Below, piece after piece: positions 44,619 to 53,801 of a stretch of DNA of 64,000 nucleotides. The DNA lies in NCBI GenBank assembly GCA_031316155.1, contig JALDRB010000014.1:62001-126000 (forward strand), given 5' to 3'. The DNA comes from Candidatus Scalindua sp. GTDB taxonomy: Bacteria > Planctomycetota > Brocadiia > Brocadiales > Scalinduaceae. The notes under the pieces are model-generated. The model saw nothing but the letters and a program-made list of their open reading frames with translations, was not told where the DNA came from and searched no databases. Position 1 is the first letter of the stretch. The number at the start of each line of letters is the position of its first letter. Made by a program: the position numbers and the translations under genes.

Positions 44619-44749
44619 AAATTCCTAAAACTAGCGTCCATGGCTGTTTTTACGAACTTTTGAAATTGCGCCTTCAGCGCAAAAAATGTGGAAAACATTC
44701 AGAGCTCACCCCAATTACTCCGTCAGTACTGCCGGAGTATTTATGAATT

Positions 44750-44844
44750 ATACTCATCTGATAATGGTTTTCGGACCTGCCTGTGCGTAAGGAAAGGAAC
44801 GCACGCAGACAGGTAAAACCGAAAACCAAATCGGTTTTAGTATA
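44750..44844 (+). repeat. Dispersed MITE-like repeat, short form
   Basis: Both ends are present (ATACTCATCTGATAATGG and CGGTTTTAGTATA), but the core is missing; between them is only the type 1 hairpin (CCTGCCTGTGCG..CGCACGCAGACAGG, with a duplicated GGAAA). This suggests that the ends and the hairpin suffice for spread, or that the core was deleted. Confidence 0.85.
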
Positions 44845-45157
44845 TTAACGTTTAAATCCATACGGCATACATTCAACGAACCTCCTGTGTGTTACCTTGT
44901 TTTCAAGACAGAAGCCAAGAGCCCGGTCATAGACACTTAAATGTCACGAAACAGGGATTTTCAGTAGAATACCAAGGTGGTTTCCATCCGGATTGCACCT
45001 GCAATACGGTATGTATCCTCTCACGATCGTACAAAGGAAGGTGAAATACCCGAAAGCTTCCAATGAGAATGTTGTGTGCAATAACTCACCACTAATTTTC
45101 ATGGTTCTACACATTAACACAGCTTATATCGTATGAAATTGTCAATTGGGAAAGGAG

Positions 45158-45553
45158 CTATACTTTCGGTGGTTTATAAGGCAGTATTGATGGGGAGTTT
45201 TTTAACAGTATGGACTTACTTTTCAATGTAGTCATAAACGGAAAATAGTGTGCATAGGAAATCGATGATACACAATAGTTCATTCTCTTGCAGAAATAGT
45301 CGTTATTCTGTTTGCAATTGCGGGACAAAATCATGGGATTATGATTTTTACTGCTCGTCACAGTATCAGGTTCATTACAGCAACAGTCATTGCAAGTGCT
45401 TAAAACATTACTGCAACAGCACAACTGCGTGTATGCAGTCGTATTGCCCTTTTCATCCTTCCAGATACTTCCAACATTGTAAACAAAAAACTCTGTAGCA
45501 AGTAATGCAAAGATAGACATTATGACAAGCCATTTTTTCTCTTTCACACACAT
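45158..45553 (-). CDS. Cys-rich membrane-anchored small protein, unknown
   Basis: 131 aa. One N-terminal hydrophobic helix (WLVIMSIFALLATEFFVYNV), then a clustered cysteine segment (QLCCCSNVLSTCNDCCCNEP, residues 43-62) and scattered further Cys. Could bind metal or form disulfides outside the membrane. Situated upstream of, and in the same direction as, the outer-membrane transporter and the di-haem/thioredoxin protein, though 600 bases away; a shared metal or redox role is possible but not shown. No good ribosome-binding site is seen, so moderate confidence. Confidence 0.5.
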   Translation of the reverse strand: MCVKEKKWLVIMSIFALLATEFFVYNVGSIWKDEKGNTTAYTQLCCCSNVLSTCNDCCCNEPDTVTSSKNHNPMILSRNCKQNNDYFCKRMNYCVSSISYAHYFPFMTTLKSKSILLKNSPSILPYKPPKV

Positions 45554-45972
45554 GTTTTATTTCCGAAATAGTAAAACTTTGGTCTAAGCTTACTTTTTGC
45601 AAAGAAGTAAGCCTTTGCGGCAGATGTAACTCCTTACCTAATGAAATTTGATGCAATTATAAACCGGTAATTTGTTTTGTGTCAACACTATATATTCTCA
45701 TTTCCTTTTCATGTTTACTTGTGAAGTGATAGACAAAACCAAATTCTGTTGACATATTGTACAATACAGAAATAGGTAATAATGACAAGAATAGAGAACA
45801 TATCACTGATACTCTGTAACAAATACCCATATAACAACTTACAATATTGTACTCTTTGTATTCAACTTGCTACTGATAATTGGCAAATATTTTGCTATTT
45901 AAAGGATAAAACTGGCAATCTGTCTCATCACTTCCAACGAAAGCGGCTATTATTTCCGTTATAAAAACAGAA
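45554..45972. other. Spacer of 419 bp
   Basis: Divergent region before the Cache-domain gene. A short open frame (45782-45964) has no family features. No clear promoter except a TTGACA at about 45747 without a matching -10. Confidence 0.45.
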
Positions 45973-47511
45973 ATGAACAATAAAAAAATAATAAATGGCA
46001 AGAAACTGCTGCTCTGTTTTGGATATAGTAGTTTGCTTCCATGCATCGTAATAGCTGTTATAACCTGCTTAGTAACAAACGCATCGTTTGAGAAACAGTT
46101 TTACAATCAACTGGTTGCCGTACGGGAAGCTAAAAGCAAACAGGTTGAGGATTATTTTTCTGGCATGATAGAGCAAGTGTGTGCTATTACAAAAAACAGG
46201 TTAATTGCTGACGCAACGAGCTCTTTTACTGATAATATTTCAGATTCCAAACCGGAAAACTCTTTTACTTCTGCAAAAATGCAGAACCATTTAGAAAAAA
46301 TAGATACTATTGTATCCATTCAAGGAGAGGAACAGGGAAACAATGATCATCAACGGTATCATCACCTTGTCAGCGAATATTTAGCACAGTTCGAAAACTA
46401 TGAAATGTTCATTGTTGAACCTGCCAGTGGAAAAATTGTTTATTCTAATTCAAAAGAGTTAGATTTTTTTGTCTCTCTTATGAATGGCCCTTATACCAGA
46501 ACCAATTTTGAAAGAGCATTTCAACTGGCAAACAGCAGTAGTAAACCGAACTTTGTAAGCATTACCGACTTTGAATATTATCCCCCTTTATACAATCATG
46601 CTGCATGTTTTATTGCTTCACCTATCTTTAATAACTCTATGAAGATAGGGGTCCTCCTCTGTAAGATACCGATTGATGAAATTGACTCAATCATGACCAA
46701 TAATCAGGATTTGAATAGCCTGGGATTAGGTAAATCAGGAAAAACATATATTGTTGGCAGTGATCTCAGGATGAGGAGCCAGTCACGATCTTTTCCTGAA
46801 AATGAAGGACCTTTTATTGACCATTTACAAAGGTTGGGTAAAAAGCAAGCCTTATTGGATACTCTCAATGCCAAGGACAGAACTGTCCTTTTACAGAAGG
46901 TAGAAAGCAATGGGATCCATTCAGCAATCTCCGGAGAAACCAATGTGGCAATTTTCCCGGATTATCGTAATATTCCGGTAATCGGTGCATATGCCCCTCT
47001 TAATATAAAAGGCCTGAATTGGGTTATTTTAACAGAAATTGATAAAGCAGAAGCCTTTGCTCCCGTTTACTTGATCAGAAACTGTTCATTTATCATTGGA
47101 TTCATTTTTTTTTCTGTTATGACAACGGTTTTGGTCGTCATCATATCAGATAATAGACTGATCTTACAAAGCAGAAGCGACAGTTCTGAAAAAAAAGCCG
47201 GAATGGCTTTTTCGGCTAATGATCAAACACTCACGTTACATCTGAATAGTATTCCGGATGTCTCAGAAAATAAAGCCGGTCAAGTTCAGGATTCTTATCA
47301 TGTTAACAAGGCTTTTGATTTCTTAGATAGATGTGGTATTGACTCAGAAAGAGAGGACAGCCTTGCAAATGAGTGTAAGGAAGTAATGAATGCGATAAAA
47401 AACACCATTGCAAAACAATCTGAGCAACTCTATCACATCTGTGACAAAAAACAGTACACTAATTATACTCAAGAAGAGCTTTGTGAACCAAAAAGAGCTG
47501 ATAAAGATTAA
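45973..47511 (+). CDS. Membrane-bound Cache-domain sensor without output domain
   Basis: 512 aa with two membrane helices (about 18-38 and 374-396) enclosing a 335-residue extracytoplasmic region. The end of that region, GKSGKTYIVGSDLRMRSQSR, and the later VIGAYAPLNIKGLNWVILTE are typical of double-Cache sensors. After the second helix, only about 115 residues remain, without HAMP, GGDEF, kinase or methyl-accepting domains. It may work through an unknown partner or be a truncated receptor; its stop codon is clean and the tail is helical, so it is not obviously broken. No chemotaxis genes adjacent. Confidence 0.75.
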   Translation: MNNKKIINGKKLLLCFGYSSLLPCIVIAVITCLVTNASFEKQFYNQLVAVREAKSKQVEDYFSGMIEQVCAITKNRLIADATSSFTDNISDSKPENSFTSAKMQNHLEKIDTIVSIQGEEQGNNDHQRYHHLVSEYLAQFENYEMFIVEPASGKIVYSNSKELDFFVSLMNGPYTRTNFERAFQLANSSSKPNFVSITDFEYYPPLYNHAACFIASPIFNNSMKIGVLLCKIPIDEIDSIMTNNQDLNSLGLGKSGKTYIVGSDLRMRSQSRSFPENEGPFIDHLQRLGKKQALLDTLNAKDRTVLLQKVESNGIHSAISGETNVAIFPDYRNIPVIGAYAPLNIKGLNWVILTEIDKAEAFAPVYLIRNCSFIIGFIFFSVMTTVLVVIISDNRLILQSRSDSSEKKAGMAFSANDQTLTLHLNSIPDVSENKAGQVQDSYHVNKAFDFLDRCGIDSEREDSLANECKEVMNAIKNTIAKQSEQLYHICDKKQYTNYTQEELCEPKRADKD

Positions 47512-47574
47512 TGTGTTACAGCTTTTTTACTCCTGCCTGATTGGAATGCTGCACACTGGTCTTAACTTTGCCTA

Positions 47575-47660
47575 TGTCTACCCATCCGAATGAATAAGAC
47601 GTGCCCGTCCCCGTCAGAGCTTCCTAGTCGAGGTGGAAAACGAATTCATCCGGGTAGACA
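47575..47660. repeat. Imperfect long inverted repeat
   Basis: TGTCTACCC (47575-47583) pairs with GGGTAGACA (47652-47660); inside, ATCCGAATGAA and TTCATCC extend the stem with gaps. A second pair (GTGCCCGTCC and GGACCGGCAC, one mismatch) overlaps the outer one. GC content is higher than around. The rest of the spacer 47512-48038 shows nothing further. Confidence 0.5.
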
Positions 47661-48038
47661 GGACCGGCACGGGTGAGTGACTTCTATATTCAGAATACGT
47701 ACCAATTGATATGTCGTTTCCTTCAATCCAAAGTTCTCTCCGGTCTTGTCAGCTCCGTAATCTGCAATCGTCTCAGCGTGTCTAACTCATCAAGCATACC
47801 TGATGGACTATTACTTGATAAGATAAGAAATATCTATTATAGTGTATTACGTTACAAGAAAAGTGATGCCATTTGACAAAAGTGTTGTTTATCATAGAAA
47901 TTTGGATAAACTTCAGAAAGAGATATAAGTGGTTAAGGGAACGTTTTACAGTACTCACAAATTTCCTGGAAAGTCAGCACATGAATTCTCATCCTTGAAT
48001 TCTTTTGTCTACCGACGGGGATAATCAAAAAACACGAA

Positions 48039-49271
48039 ATGATTACTGATCTGAATGTTGAATTAATTCGAGAAGACTTTCCGATTCTGAAAAGAAAAGT
48101 CCATGGGAATACTCTTGTTTATTTGGACAATGCTGCCACTTCTCAGAAGCCTGCAAGAGTGATATCAGTCATTAATGAATTCTACCGTAATCACAATGCA
48201 AATGTTCATCGCAGTGTATATCAAATGAGCGAAATTGCGACAGCAAGGTATGAAGATGCGCATAAAAAAGTTGCGCGGTTTATTAATGCACGTAATGAAA
48301 AAGAAATTGTCTTTTTAAAAAACGCTACCGAAGCAATAAACCTAGTTGCCTATAGCTGGGGGAGACAAAATGTTGGTCCCGGAGATGTTATTCTTCTTAC
48401 GGAAATGGAACATCACAGCAACCTTGTACCATGGCAATTACTTGCTCAGGAGGTTGGAGCTGATTTAGAATTTATATCAGTTGATGATAGTGGGCTGTTA
48501 AACCTGGATGACATGAAAAAACAGACAAAAGGAAGGATGAAATTGACTGCAGTAACGCAACTATCTAACATGTTAGGGACGATAAATCCCGTAAAATCAA
48601 TTGCAGAATTTGCCCATGAAAATGATTCACTTATTCTTGTAGACGCAGCGCAGAGCGTTCCAAACCTCCCTGTAGATGTCCAGGAAATAAATTGTGATTT
48701 TATGGTTTTCTCCGGACACAAAATGTTGGCGCCAAATGGAACCGGTGTTCTGTATGCCAAGGAAGAGCTCCTTAAGGAGATGAGGCCGTTCCTTGGTGGT
48801 GGAAATATGATTCGGGAGGTTACACTAAGAGAGAGTAAGTGGAATGATATACCCTGGAAATTTGAAGCTGGTACACAGGCAATAGCAGAAGGAATTGCTT
48901 TGGGAGCGGCTATCGAGTATCTTGAGAAAGTTGGGATGGAAGCAATAAAATCATACGAAAGATGTCTCATTGAGTATGCAATAGAACGTTTGAGTGATAT
49001 TCAGGGTATTGTTATCTATGGCCCTCCTCCCAAACAACGGGGGGGGCTTGTGTCATTTAATCTCACGGATTTCCATCCTCATGAAATTGCCGCTGCTCTC
49101 GATTATTTTGGAATAGCAATCAGGGCAGGACACCATTGTGCTCAACCACTACATGAAAAGCTGGGGATCAACACCTCCTTGAGGGCAAGTTTTTATTTCT
49201 ATAACACAAGGGAAGAAATAGATAAATTAGTTGAAGGGTTATCTAAAATTAAGAAAGGATTTGAAACATAA
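48039..49271 (+). CDS. sufS: Cysteine desulfurase, SufS type
   Basis: PLP enzyme that takes sulfur from cysteine for iron-sulfur cluster assembly. 410 aa, group II class V aminotransferase fold. PLP lysine at residue 228 in FSGHKMLAP; the persulfide Cys at residue 367 in RAGHHCAQPLHEKLG, the typical SufS context. N-terminal YLDNAATSQKP is also typical. No sufB, sufC, sufD or sufU lies nearby. The stop overlaps the start of the GDSL hydrolase (TAATG), so the two are translationally coupled. Confidence 0.95.
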   Translation: MITDLNVELIREDFPILKRKVHGNTLVYLDNAATSQKPARVISVINEFYRNHNANVHRSVYQMSEIATARYEDAHKKVARFINARNEKEIVFLKNATEAINLVAYSWGRQNVGPGDVILLTEMEHHSNLVPWQLLAQEVGADLEFISVDDSGLLNLDDMKKQTKGRMKLTAVTQLSNMLGTINPVKSIAEFAHENDSLILVDAAQSVPNLPVDVQEINCDFMVFSGHKMLAPNGTGVLYAKEELLKEMRPFLGGGNMIREVTLRESKWNDIPWKFEAGTQAIAEGIALGAAIEYLEKVGMEAIKSYERCLIEYAIERLSDIQGIVIYGPPPKQRGGLVSFNLTDFHPHEIAAALDYFGIAIRAGHHCAQPLHEKLGINTSLRASFYFYNTREEIDKLVEGLSKIKKGFET

Positions 49272-49873
49272 TGGATATTCTTTTCAAGGAAAATGACATC
49301 ATCCTTTTTCAGGGTGACAGTATTACAGATTGTGAGCGAAACAGACAAGACCCGAAATCTCTTGGGAATGGGTATGCAATGTTTACAGCAATCTGGCTCT
49401 CTGCCATGTATCCTCAATATAACCTTACCTTCATAAATCGTGGAATAAGTGGTGACAGGACAAGAGATTTAGTTTGTCGCTGGGAGAGGGATTGCATCGC
49501 TTTAAATCCTGATTGGATATCAATACTGGTAGGCATAAACAATACCATGGATACCTCTGCCGCTACGTTCGAAGAGGAGTACCGAAAACTGTTGGAGCTT
49601 GCCTCAAAAGAGCTTTCAGCCGGAATCATTCTCTGTGAACCTTTTTTGATTTCTCCGAATCACAATCTGTGGAGAGATGACTTAAACCCCAAAATCGAGG
49701 TGGTACGGAACCTTGCCAATGAATACGATGCTACGTTGGTACCACTGGACAAAATATTTGAAGAGTCTTGTTCAAAGCAACCTCCCGAATATTGGGCGCC
49801 TGATAGTGTGCATCCGACACCCGTAGGGCATGCATTAATCTCTCAATCATGGATAGGATGTGTTCAAACATAA
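49271..49873 (+). CDS. GDSL-family hydrolase (SGNH fold)
   Basis: 200 aa, no signal peptide. The four SGNH blocks are visible: Ser in FQGDSITDCERN, Gly in NRGISGDRTRDL, Asn in LVGINNTMDT, and Asp/His in APDSVHPTPVGHALIS. Enzymes of this small cytoplasmic type act as esterases, lipases or sugar-ester hydrolases; the substrate is unknown. Start ATG overlaps the sufS stop by one base. A strong terminator follows 156 bases after its end. Confidence 0.9.
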   Translation: MDILFKENDIILFQGDSITDCERNRQDPKSLGNGYAMFTAIWLSAMYPQYNLTFINRGISGDRTRDLVCRWERDCIALNPDWISILVGINNTMDTSAATFEEEYRKLLELASKELSAGIILCEPFLISPNHNLWRDDLNPKIEVVRNLANEYDATLVPLDKIFEESCSKQPPEYWAPDSVHPTPVGHALISQSWIGCVQT

Positions 49874-50029
49874 TAAGATTCTCATCAACAGAGACTTTCT
49901 CTTCCTGAAAACAGGAGCGCAACACCAACTCTTTACCACATCTGAACTTCGCGACAGGTTTCGATCTTCCTTCCGCTGTATTTTATCATTGTTATAAAAT
50001 ATGAGAAAATTATTCTTTTCAGTTTGTAG

Positions 50030-50081
50030 TTGCCGGGTTCGCTATTAGATTATTGAAATAACGAAACCCGGCAATTTTTTT
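50030..50081 (+). terminator. Intrinsic terminator after the sufS-GDSL unit
   Basis: TTGCCGGGTTCG (50030-50041) pairs with CGAAACCCGGCAA (50062-50074), one bulge, followed by a run of seven T. Lies between convergent GDSL and serA genes. Confidence 0.85.
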
Positions 50082-50118
50082 ATAAGCAGCATATCACCTC
50101 TCATAGTATGAAGTAATA

Positions 50119-51741
50119 TTAATTCAGGATTATCTGGTAAATAGAAATTAGGTCCTTTAACTGTTTCAGTTCTTCAAGAACATCTGTGCCGGTGGGTTGA
50201 TCAATGTTAACGAATACGACTGCTTCCTGAGGATTAGCTGTGTTTTGACCCAGGAGATGAGAATTGCTCAGGGTCAAGTGCATGCGTGAAATATTTATCT
50301 GGTGTTTGCCCAGGATAGAACCGATTTTCCCAACAACACCCGGTCTATCGTAGTTGTGGATCACCAGGAGATAACCATCGGGTACAACTTCCAGAAAGAA
50401 ATCATTGAACTGAACAAACCGATAATTTGTGTTTCCGAATAAAACGCCTGCAATGAGACTTTTCTTTTCTTCCCCATGCACCGTAAACGTTATCTGATTG
50501 GAGTAATCCTGCACATGATGAATCAGGTTTTCTTCAACCACGATCCCCTTTGATTCAGCCAGAGTGATTGCGTTTACGTAATTAACCGAGGTATCCAGTA
50601 TCGGAAACAAAAATGCATGCACCAGGGTGGATGTCAGCACTCCAACATTATAATCTGCAACAGAACCGGAATAACTGATATTCAGCTTTTTCACTTTTTC
50701 CTGGTTTGCTCGATAGATTTGTCCCTGAAATGCTCCCAGTTTATTGCAGAGCTTCAGATATGGATTTAAAACCTTAAGCACTTCGGAGCTGACAGATGGG
50801 TAATTCACTCCATTTCTAATTTCACCCGTATGGGCGAAATCGCGAATCTGTTCGGCCACTTGTACCGCAACATTGACTTGCGCCTCTTTCGTTGAAGCTC
50901 CCAGATGGGGTGTACAAATAACTCGGTCATGTTTTAAAAAAGGGTGATCTTTTCCTGGAGGCTCCTCGACGAAAACATCAACAGCAGCGCCTGCGACTTT
51001 ACCCGAATTTAATCCCTCAATGAGTGCCTCCTCATTAACGATTCCTCCCCGGGCACAGTTCAGAATACGAACTCCCTTCTTCATTGCCTCAATTGCCTTC
51101 AGATTTATCAAATTACGGGTTGAATCATTGAGTGGTACGTGCACAGTCACATAATCAGCTCGTTTGCACAGTTGGTCGAGCGAAACCAACTCAACCCCGT
51201 ATTTTGCTGCAGTTTCCGGATTCAAAAAGGGGTCACAAACCATGACCCTCATTCTCAAGCCCTGCGCACGATCTGCAACAATCTTTCCGATATTACCAAA
51301 ACCGAAAATCCCCAGAACCTTATCGGTAATTTCCGTCCCCGTAAACTTCGATTTCTCCCATGCCCCTTCATGCATACTCTTATCAGCTTGTGAAATATGG
51401 CGAGATAAGGCCATGAGCATGGCAATAGTGTGTTCAGCTGTAGTAGTGGCGTTACCACTGGGTGTATTGACAATGATAATTCCACGTTCTGTTGCAGCAT
51501 TACAATCAACATTATCAACACCGATTCCGGCTCTCCCGATAATCTTTAATTTTTTCGCATGAGAAAGAATTTCCCTCGTTACCTGAGTTGAAGAGCGTAT
51601 GATGAGAGCTTCGGCATCTTGAATCTCATTTTTTAATTCCTCTGGTTTCAAGCCGGGTTTATAAGTGACCTGCAGGTCATTTTCAGCAGTAAGTAAATCA
51701 ATGCCTTCCTGTGACATTTTATCTGAAATGAGTATTTTCAA
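50119..51741 (-). CDS. serA: D-3-phosphoglycerate dehydrogenase
   Basis: First step of serine synthesis: oxidises 3-phosphoglycerate with NAD. 540 aa long form. NAD motif LGIFGFGNIGKIV near 145, catalytic Arg in NCARGGIVNEEAL, Glu in VFVEEPPG and His in TPHLGASTKEAQ. The C-terminal 220 residues hold the ASB domain and a regulatory ACT domain (VIHNYDRPGVVGKIGSILGK). The frame opens at TTG 51759, but AAAGGAAC lies 8 bases before a second TTG at 51741 (protein starting LKILISDKMSQEG), which is the better start. Feedback by serine through ACT is likely. The glycosyltransferase gene is 24-40 bases upstream in the same direction. Confidence 0.94.
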   Translation of the reverse strand: MKILISDKMSQEGIDLLTAENDLQVTYKPGLKPEELKNEIQDAEALIIRSSTQVTREILSHAKKLKIIGRAGIGVDNVDCNAATERGIIIVNTPSGNATTTAEHTIAMLMALSRHISQADKSMHEGAWEKSKFTGTEITDKVLGIFGFGNIGKIVADRAQGLRMRVMVCDPFLNPETAAKYGVELVSLDQLCKRADYVTVHVPLNDSTRNLINLKAIEAMKKGVRILNCARGGIVNEEALIEGLNSGKVAGAAVDVFVEEPPGKDHPFLKHDRVICTPHLGASTKEAQVNVAVQVAEQIRDFAHTGEIRNGVNYPSVSSEVLKVLNPYLKLCNKLGAFQGQIYRANQEKVKKLNISYSGSVADYNVGVLTSTLVHAFLFPILDTSVNYVNAITLAESKGIVVEENLIHHVQDYSNQITFTVHGEEKKSLIAGVLFGNTNYRFVQFNDFFLEVVPDGYLLVIHNYDRPGVVGKIGSILGKHQINISRMHLTLSNSHLLGQNTANPQEAVVFVNIDQPTGTDVLEELKQLKDLISIYQIILN

Positions 51742-51782
51742 TGTTTCTGTTCCTTTCAAAATAGGGTAAAAAGATCTTTGTT

Positions 51783-52547
51783 TTAATTCTGTGAGTTTTT
51801 TGTTCTCAATTCTTTCAATTTAGCATATTTCATGAAGACGTAGAATGATGTTGTTACTGCCGCAATGAATCCGGGAATCCCATCCATAAAACCACGTTTG
51901 AAGAAATAACCCTTAATGAATCTGATAAAGGGTCTGAATATGAGTTGAAGCGTAACAAAACTGACCTTCTTCCGCTCCATTTCGCTGGCACTCATATTAG
52001 TATAGTTATCGATAGTTTTGAGCTGGTGTGAAAGGTTTCTATAGGAAAAGTGCAGCATATCATTCTTTAGATATTTCGCTTTGCCATCCAGCTTAATTTT
52101 AGCATGAGGTTCTTTTACCCAGCACCCCTTATCCTTTTTATATAGACGAAGGTCATAGGCCGGATACCAGTCTCCGTGATTAATCCATTTTCCCAGATAA
52201 AATATTCTCCTGGGAAAATAAAAACCACACCAGTTGGCAGAATTATTTTTAAGATGACTCTGTATTTCATTGTAAAGTTCAGGAGTTATCCTCTCATCAG
52301 CATCTATAAAGAGAATCCATTCATAGCGGGCAAGGCTCATAGTATAATTCGACTGGTCCTTAAATCCCGGCCATTTTCTCTGATATACTCTGTCCGTGTA
52401 TTTATGGCAGATATCAACTGTTTTATCAGTACTGAATGAGTCAACAACAATTGTTTCGTCCGCCCAAGTAATATTCTTCAGACAATCTTCAATCTGGTCA
52501 TCATTATTAAAGGTCATAATGCACGCTGACACCATAGGTTTTTCCAT
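51783..52547 (-). CDS. Family 2 glycosyltransferase (WaaE/KdtX-like)
   Basis: 254 aa. GT-A fold: VSACIMTFNNDDQIEDCL, then VVDSFSTDKT and the metal-binding ILFIDADERITPEL (D-x-D). The WaaE/LgtF-type pattern is clear: KDQSNYTMSLARYEWILFID, RRIFYLGKWINHGDWYPAYD and LRLYKKDKG. These usually add a glucose or related sugar to the lipid A-core oligosaccharide or to glycoconjugates. The C-terminal region has hydrophobic helices that could bind the membrane. It precedes serA by a short gap, an odd functional pairing. A full copy of the dispersed repeat lies upstream of it. Confidence 0.9.
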   Translation of the reverse strand: MEKPMVSACIMTFNNDDQIEDCLKNITWADETIVVDSFSTDKTVDICHKYTDRVYQRKWPGFKDQSNYTMSLARYEWILFIDADERITPELYNEIQSHLKNNSANWCGFYFPRRIFYLGKWINHGDWYPAYDLRLYKKDKGCWVKEPHAKIKLDGKAKYLKNDMLHFSYRNLSHQLKTIDNYTNMSASEMERKKVSFVTLQLIFRPFIRFIKGYFFKRGFMDGIPGFIAAVTTSFYVFMKYAKLKELRTKNSQN

Positions 52548-52627
52548 ATAAAAACTCCATGAGAATTTGATAAATTCTCAATCACTATTATTATCACAAA
52601 TAATAACTTCAATAAAACCGGGCAAAT

Positions 52628-52798
52628 ATACTTATCTCGTAATAGTTTTCGGACCTGCCTGTGCGTAAGGAACGCACGCAGACTGGTAAAATCCGAGATA
52701 AAATTGAGCGAGTAAAGTCCTCGGCGCTTTTTGTCCGGGGATACCTTCACCAAGATTTAGTTTCCAGTAAAACCGAAAACCAAATCGGTTTTAGTATA
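52628..52798 (+). repeat. Dispersed MITE-like repeat, full copy with type 1 hairpin at the left
   Basis: ATACTTATCTCGTAATAG to CGGTTTTAGTATA. The type 1 hairpin (52651-52689) is inserted right after GGTTTTCGGA-like sequence on the left, whereas in copy 1 it is on the right side. Confidence 0.88.
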
Positions 52799-53226
52799 GA
52801 TCGAACGTCTTCTAACAATTGACTCACTTCTTGAATCATAATATAACAGGTGTAAAATTACAACTGGTTATTCTTTTCAACAAAGATAAAAAAATAATTT
52901 TATTGTCCTTGAAATCTCTGGACATTAACCACATACCCTCTTAATCGTTTTGAAAGATTCCATGTTTTAGATCTTTTCACGAGTCAATAAGAGGACTTGT
53001 CAAAAAGGTAAATAGTATTAATATCAGCTTAAACAGACTTTAGTAGATTGACCAATTTAGACAAAAATTCACGAATTACGATTTGGGATTTACGATCTTT
53101 TAATTAATGAAAAACATCAAAATAATTCGTAAATTGTTAATCTGAAATCTTTTCCGACTCGTCCAGGTTTGTTACATCCATTTTAAATATTAATGAATCA
53201 ATGAATTACATTTAACGGTACGCTCG
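52799..53226. other. Spacer of 428 bp before purE
   Basis: No gene. Around 53070-53150, ACGAATTACGATTTGGGATT and later AATTCGTAAATTGTTAATC are similar inverted low-complexity pieces. Holds the purE promoter, not identified. Confidence 0.45.
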
Positions 53227-53736
53227 ATGAATAAAGCTTTGGTAGGCATAATAATGGGCAGTGACTCTGACCTTAATGTTATGAAAAAGGTTGCTCATAT
53301 TCTGGAGAAATTCGGCATAAGGTATGAGATAAACATTATTTCAGCACATCGTACCCCGCATCTGGCACATGATTATGCGGTCAATTCAGCAAACAGAGGA
53401 TTGGAAGTAATAATCGCCGGGGCCGGAGGTGCAGCTCATCTGGCAGGAGTCATTGCAGCATTGACACCGCTTCCCGTAATCGGTGTTCCTATGCAGACGC
53501 AGAGTTTAGGAGGAATAGATTCTTTTTTTTTTACAGCACAGATGCCAGCTGGAGTACCCGAAGCCACAATGGCTATTGGCAATGCCGGAGCTGAGAATGC
53601 TGCTATCTTAGCGGCACAAATCTTGGGCACCAAGTTTGCGGAGATGAGAGAGAAAGTTAACGCATACAAAAGTGAACTTGCTGAGCAGGTTAAAGAAAAG
53701 AATAGAAGGTTACATGAAAAGCAGAACAATGGTTGA
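53227..53736 (+). CDS. purE: N5-carboxyaminoimidazole ribonucleotide mutase
   Basis: Class I PurE, which moves the carboxyl group from N5-CAIR to give CAIR in purine synthesis; a purK enzyme is needed and is not in this window. 169 aa. Active-site segments GIIMGSDSDLNVM, ISAHRTPHLAHDY and GAGGAAHLAGVIAALTPLPV are all present, with the His in SAHRTP. The C-terminal Glu/Lys-rich helix is slightly longer than usual. It stands alone. Confidence 0.95.
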   Translation: MNKALVGIIMGSDSDLNVMKKVAHILEKFGIRYEINIISAHRTPHLAHDYAVNSANRGLEVIIAGAGGAAHLAGVIAALTPLPVIGVPMQTQSLGGIDSFFFTAQMPAGVPEATMAIGNAGAENAAILAAQILGTKFAEMREKVNAYKSELAEQVKEKNRRLHEKQNNG

Positions 53737-53801
53737 TTTTGATGGCCGCATTTGTTTTGCTGGGTATTTACTTTGGGTGCCTTACATGTATTACCATACA
53801 T

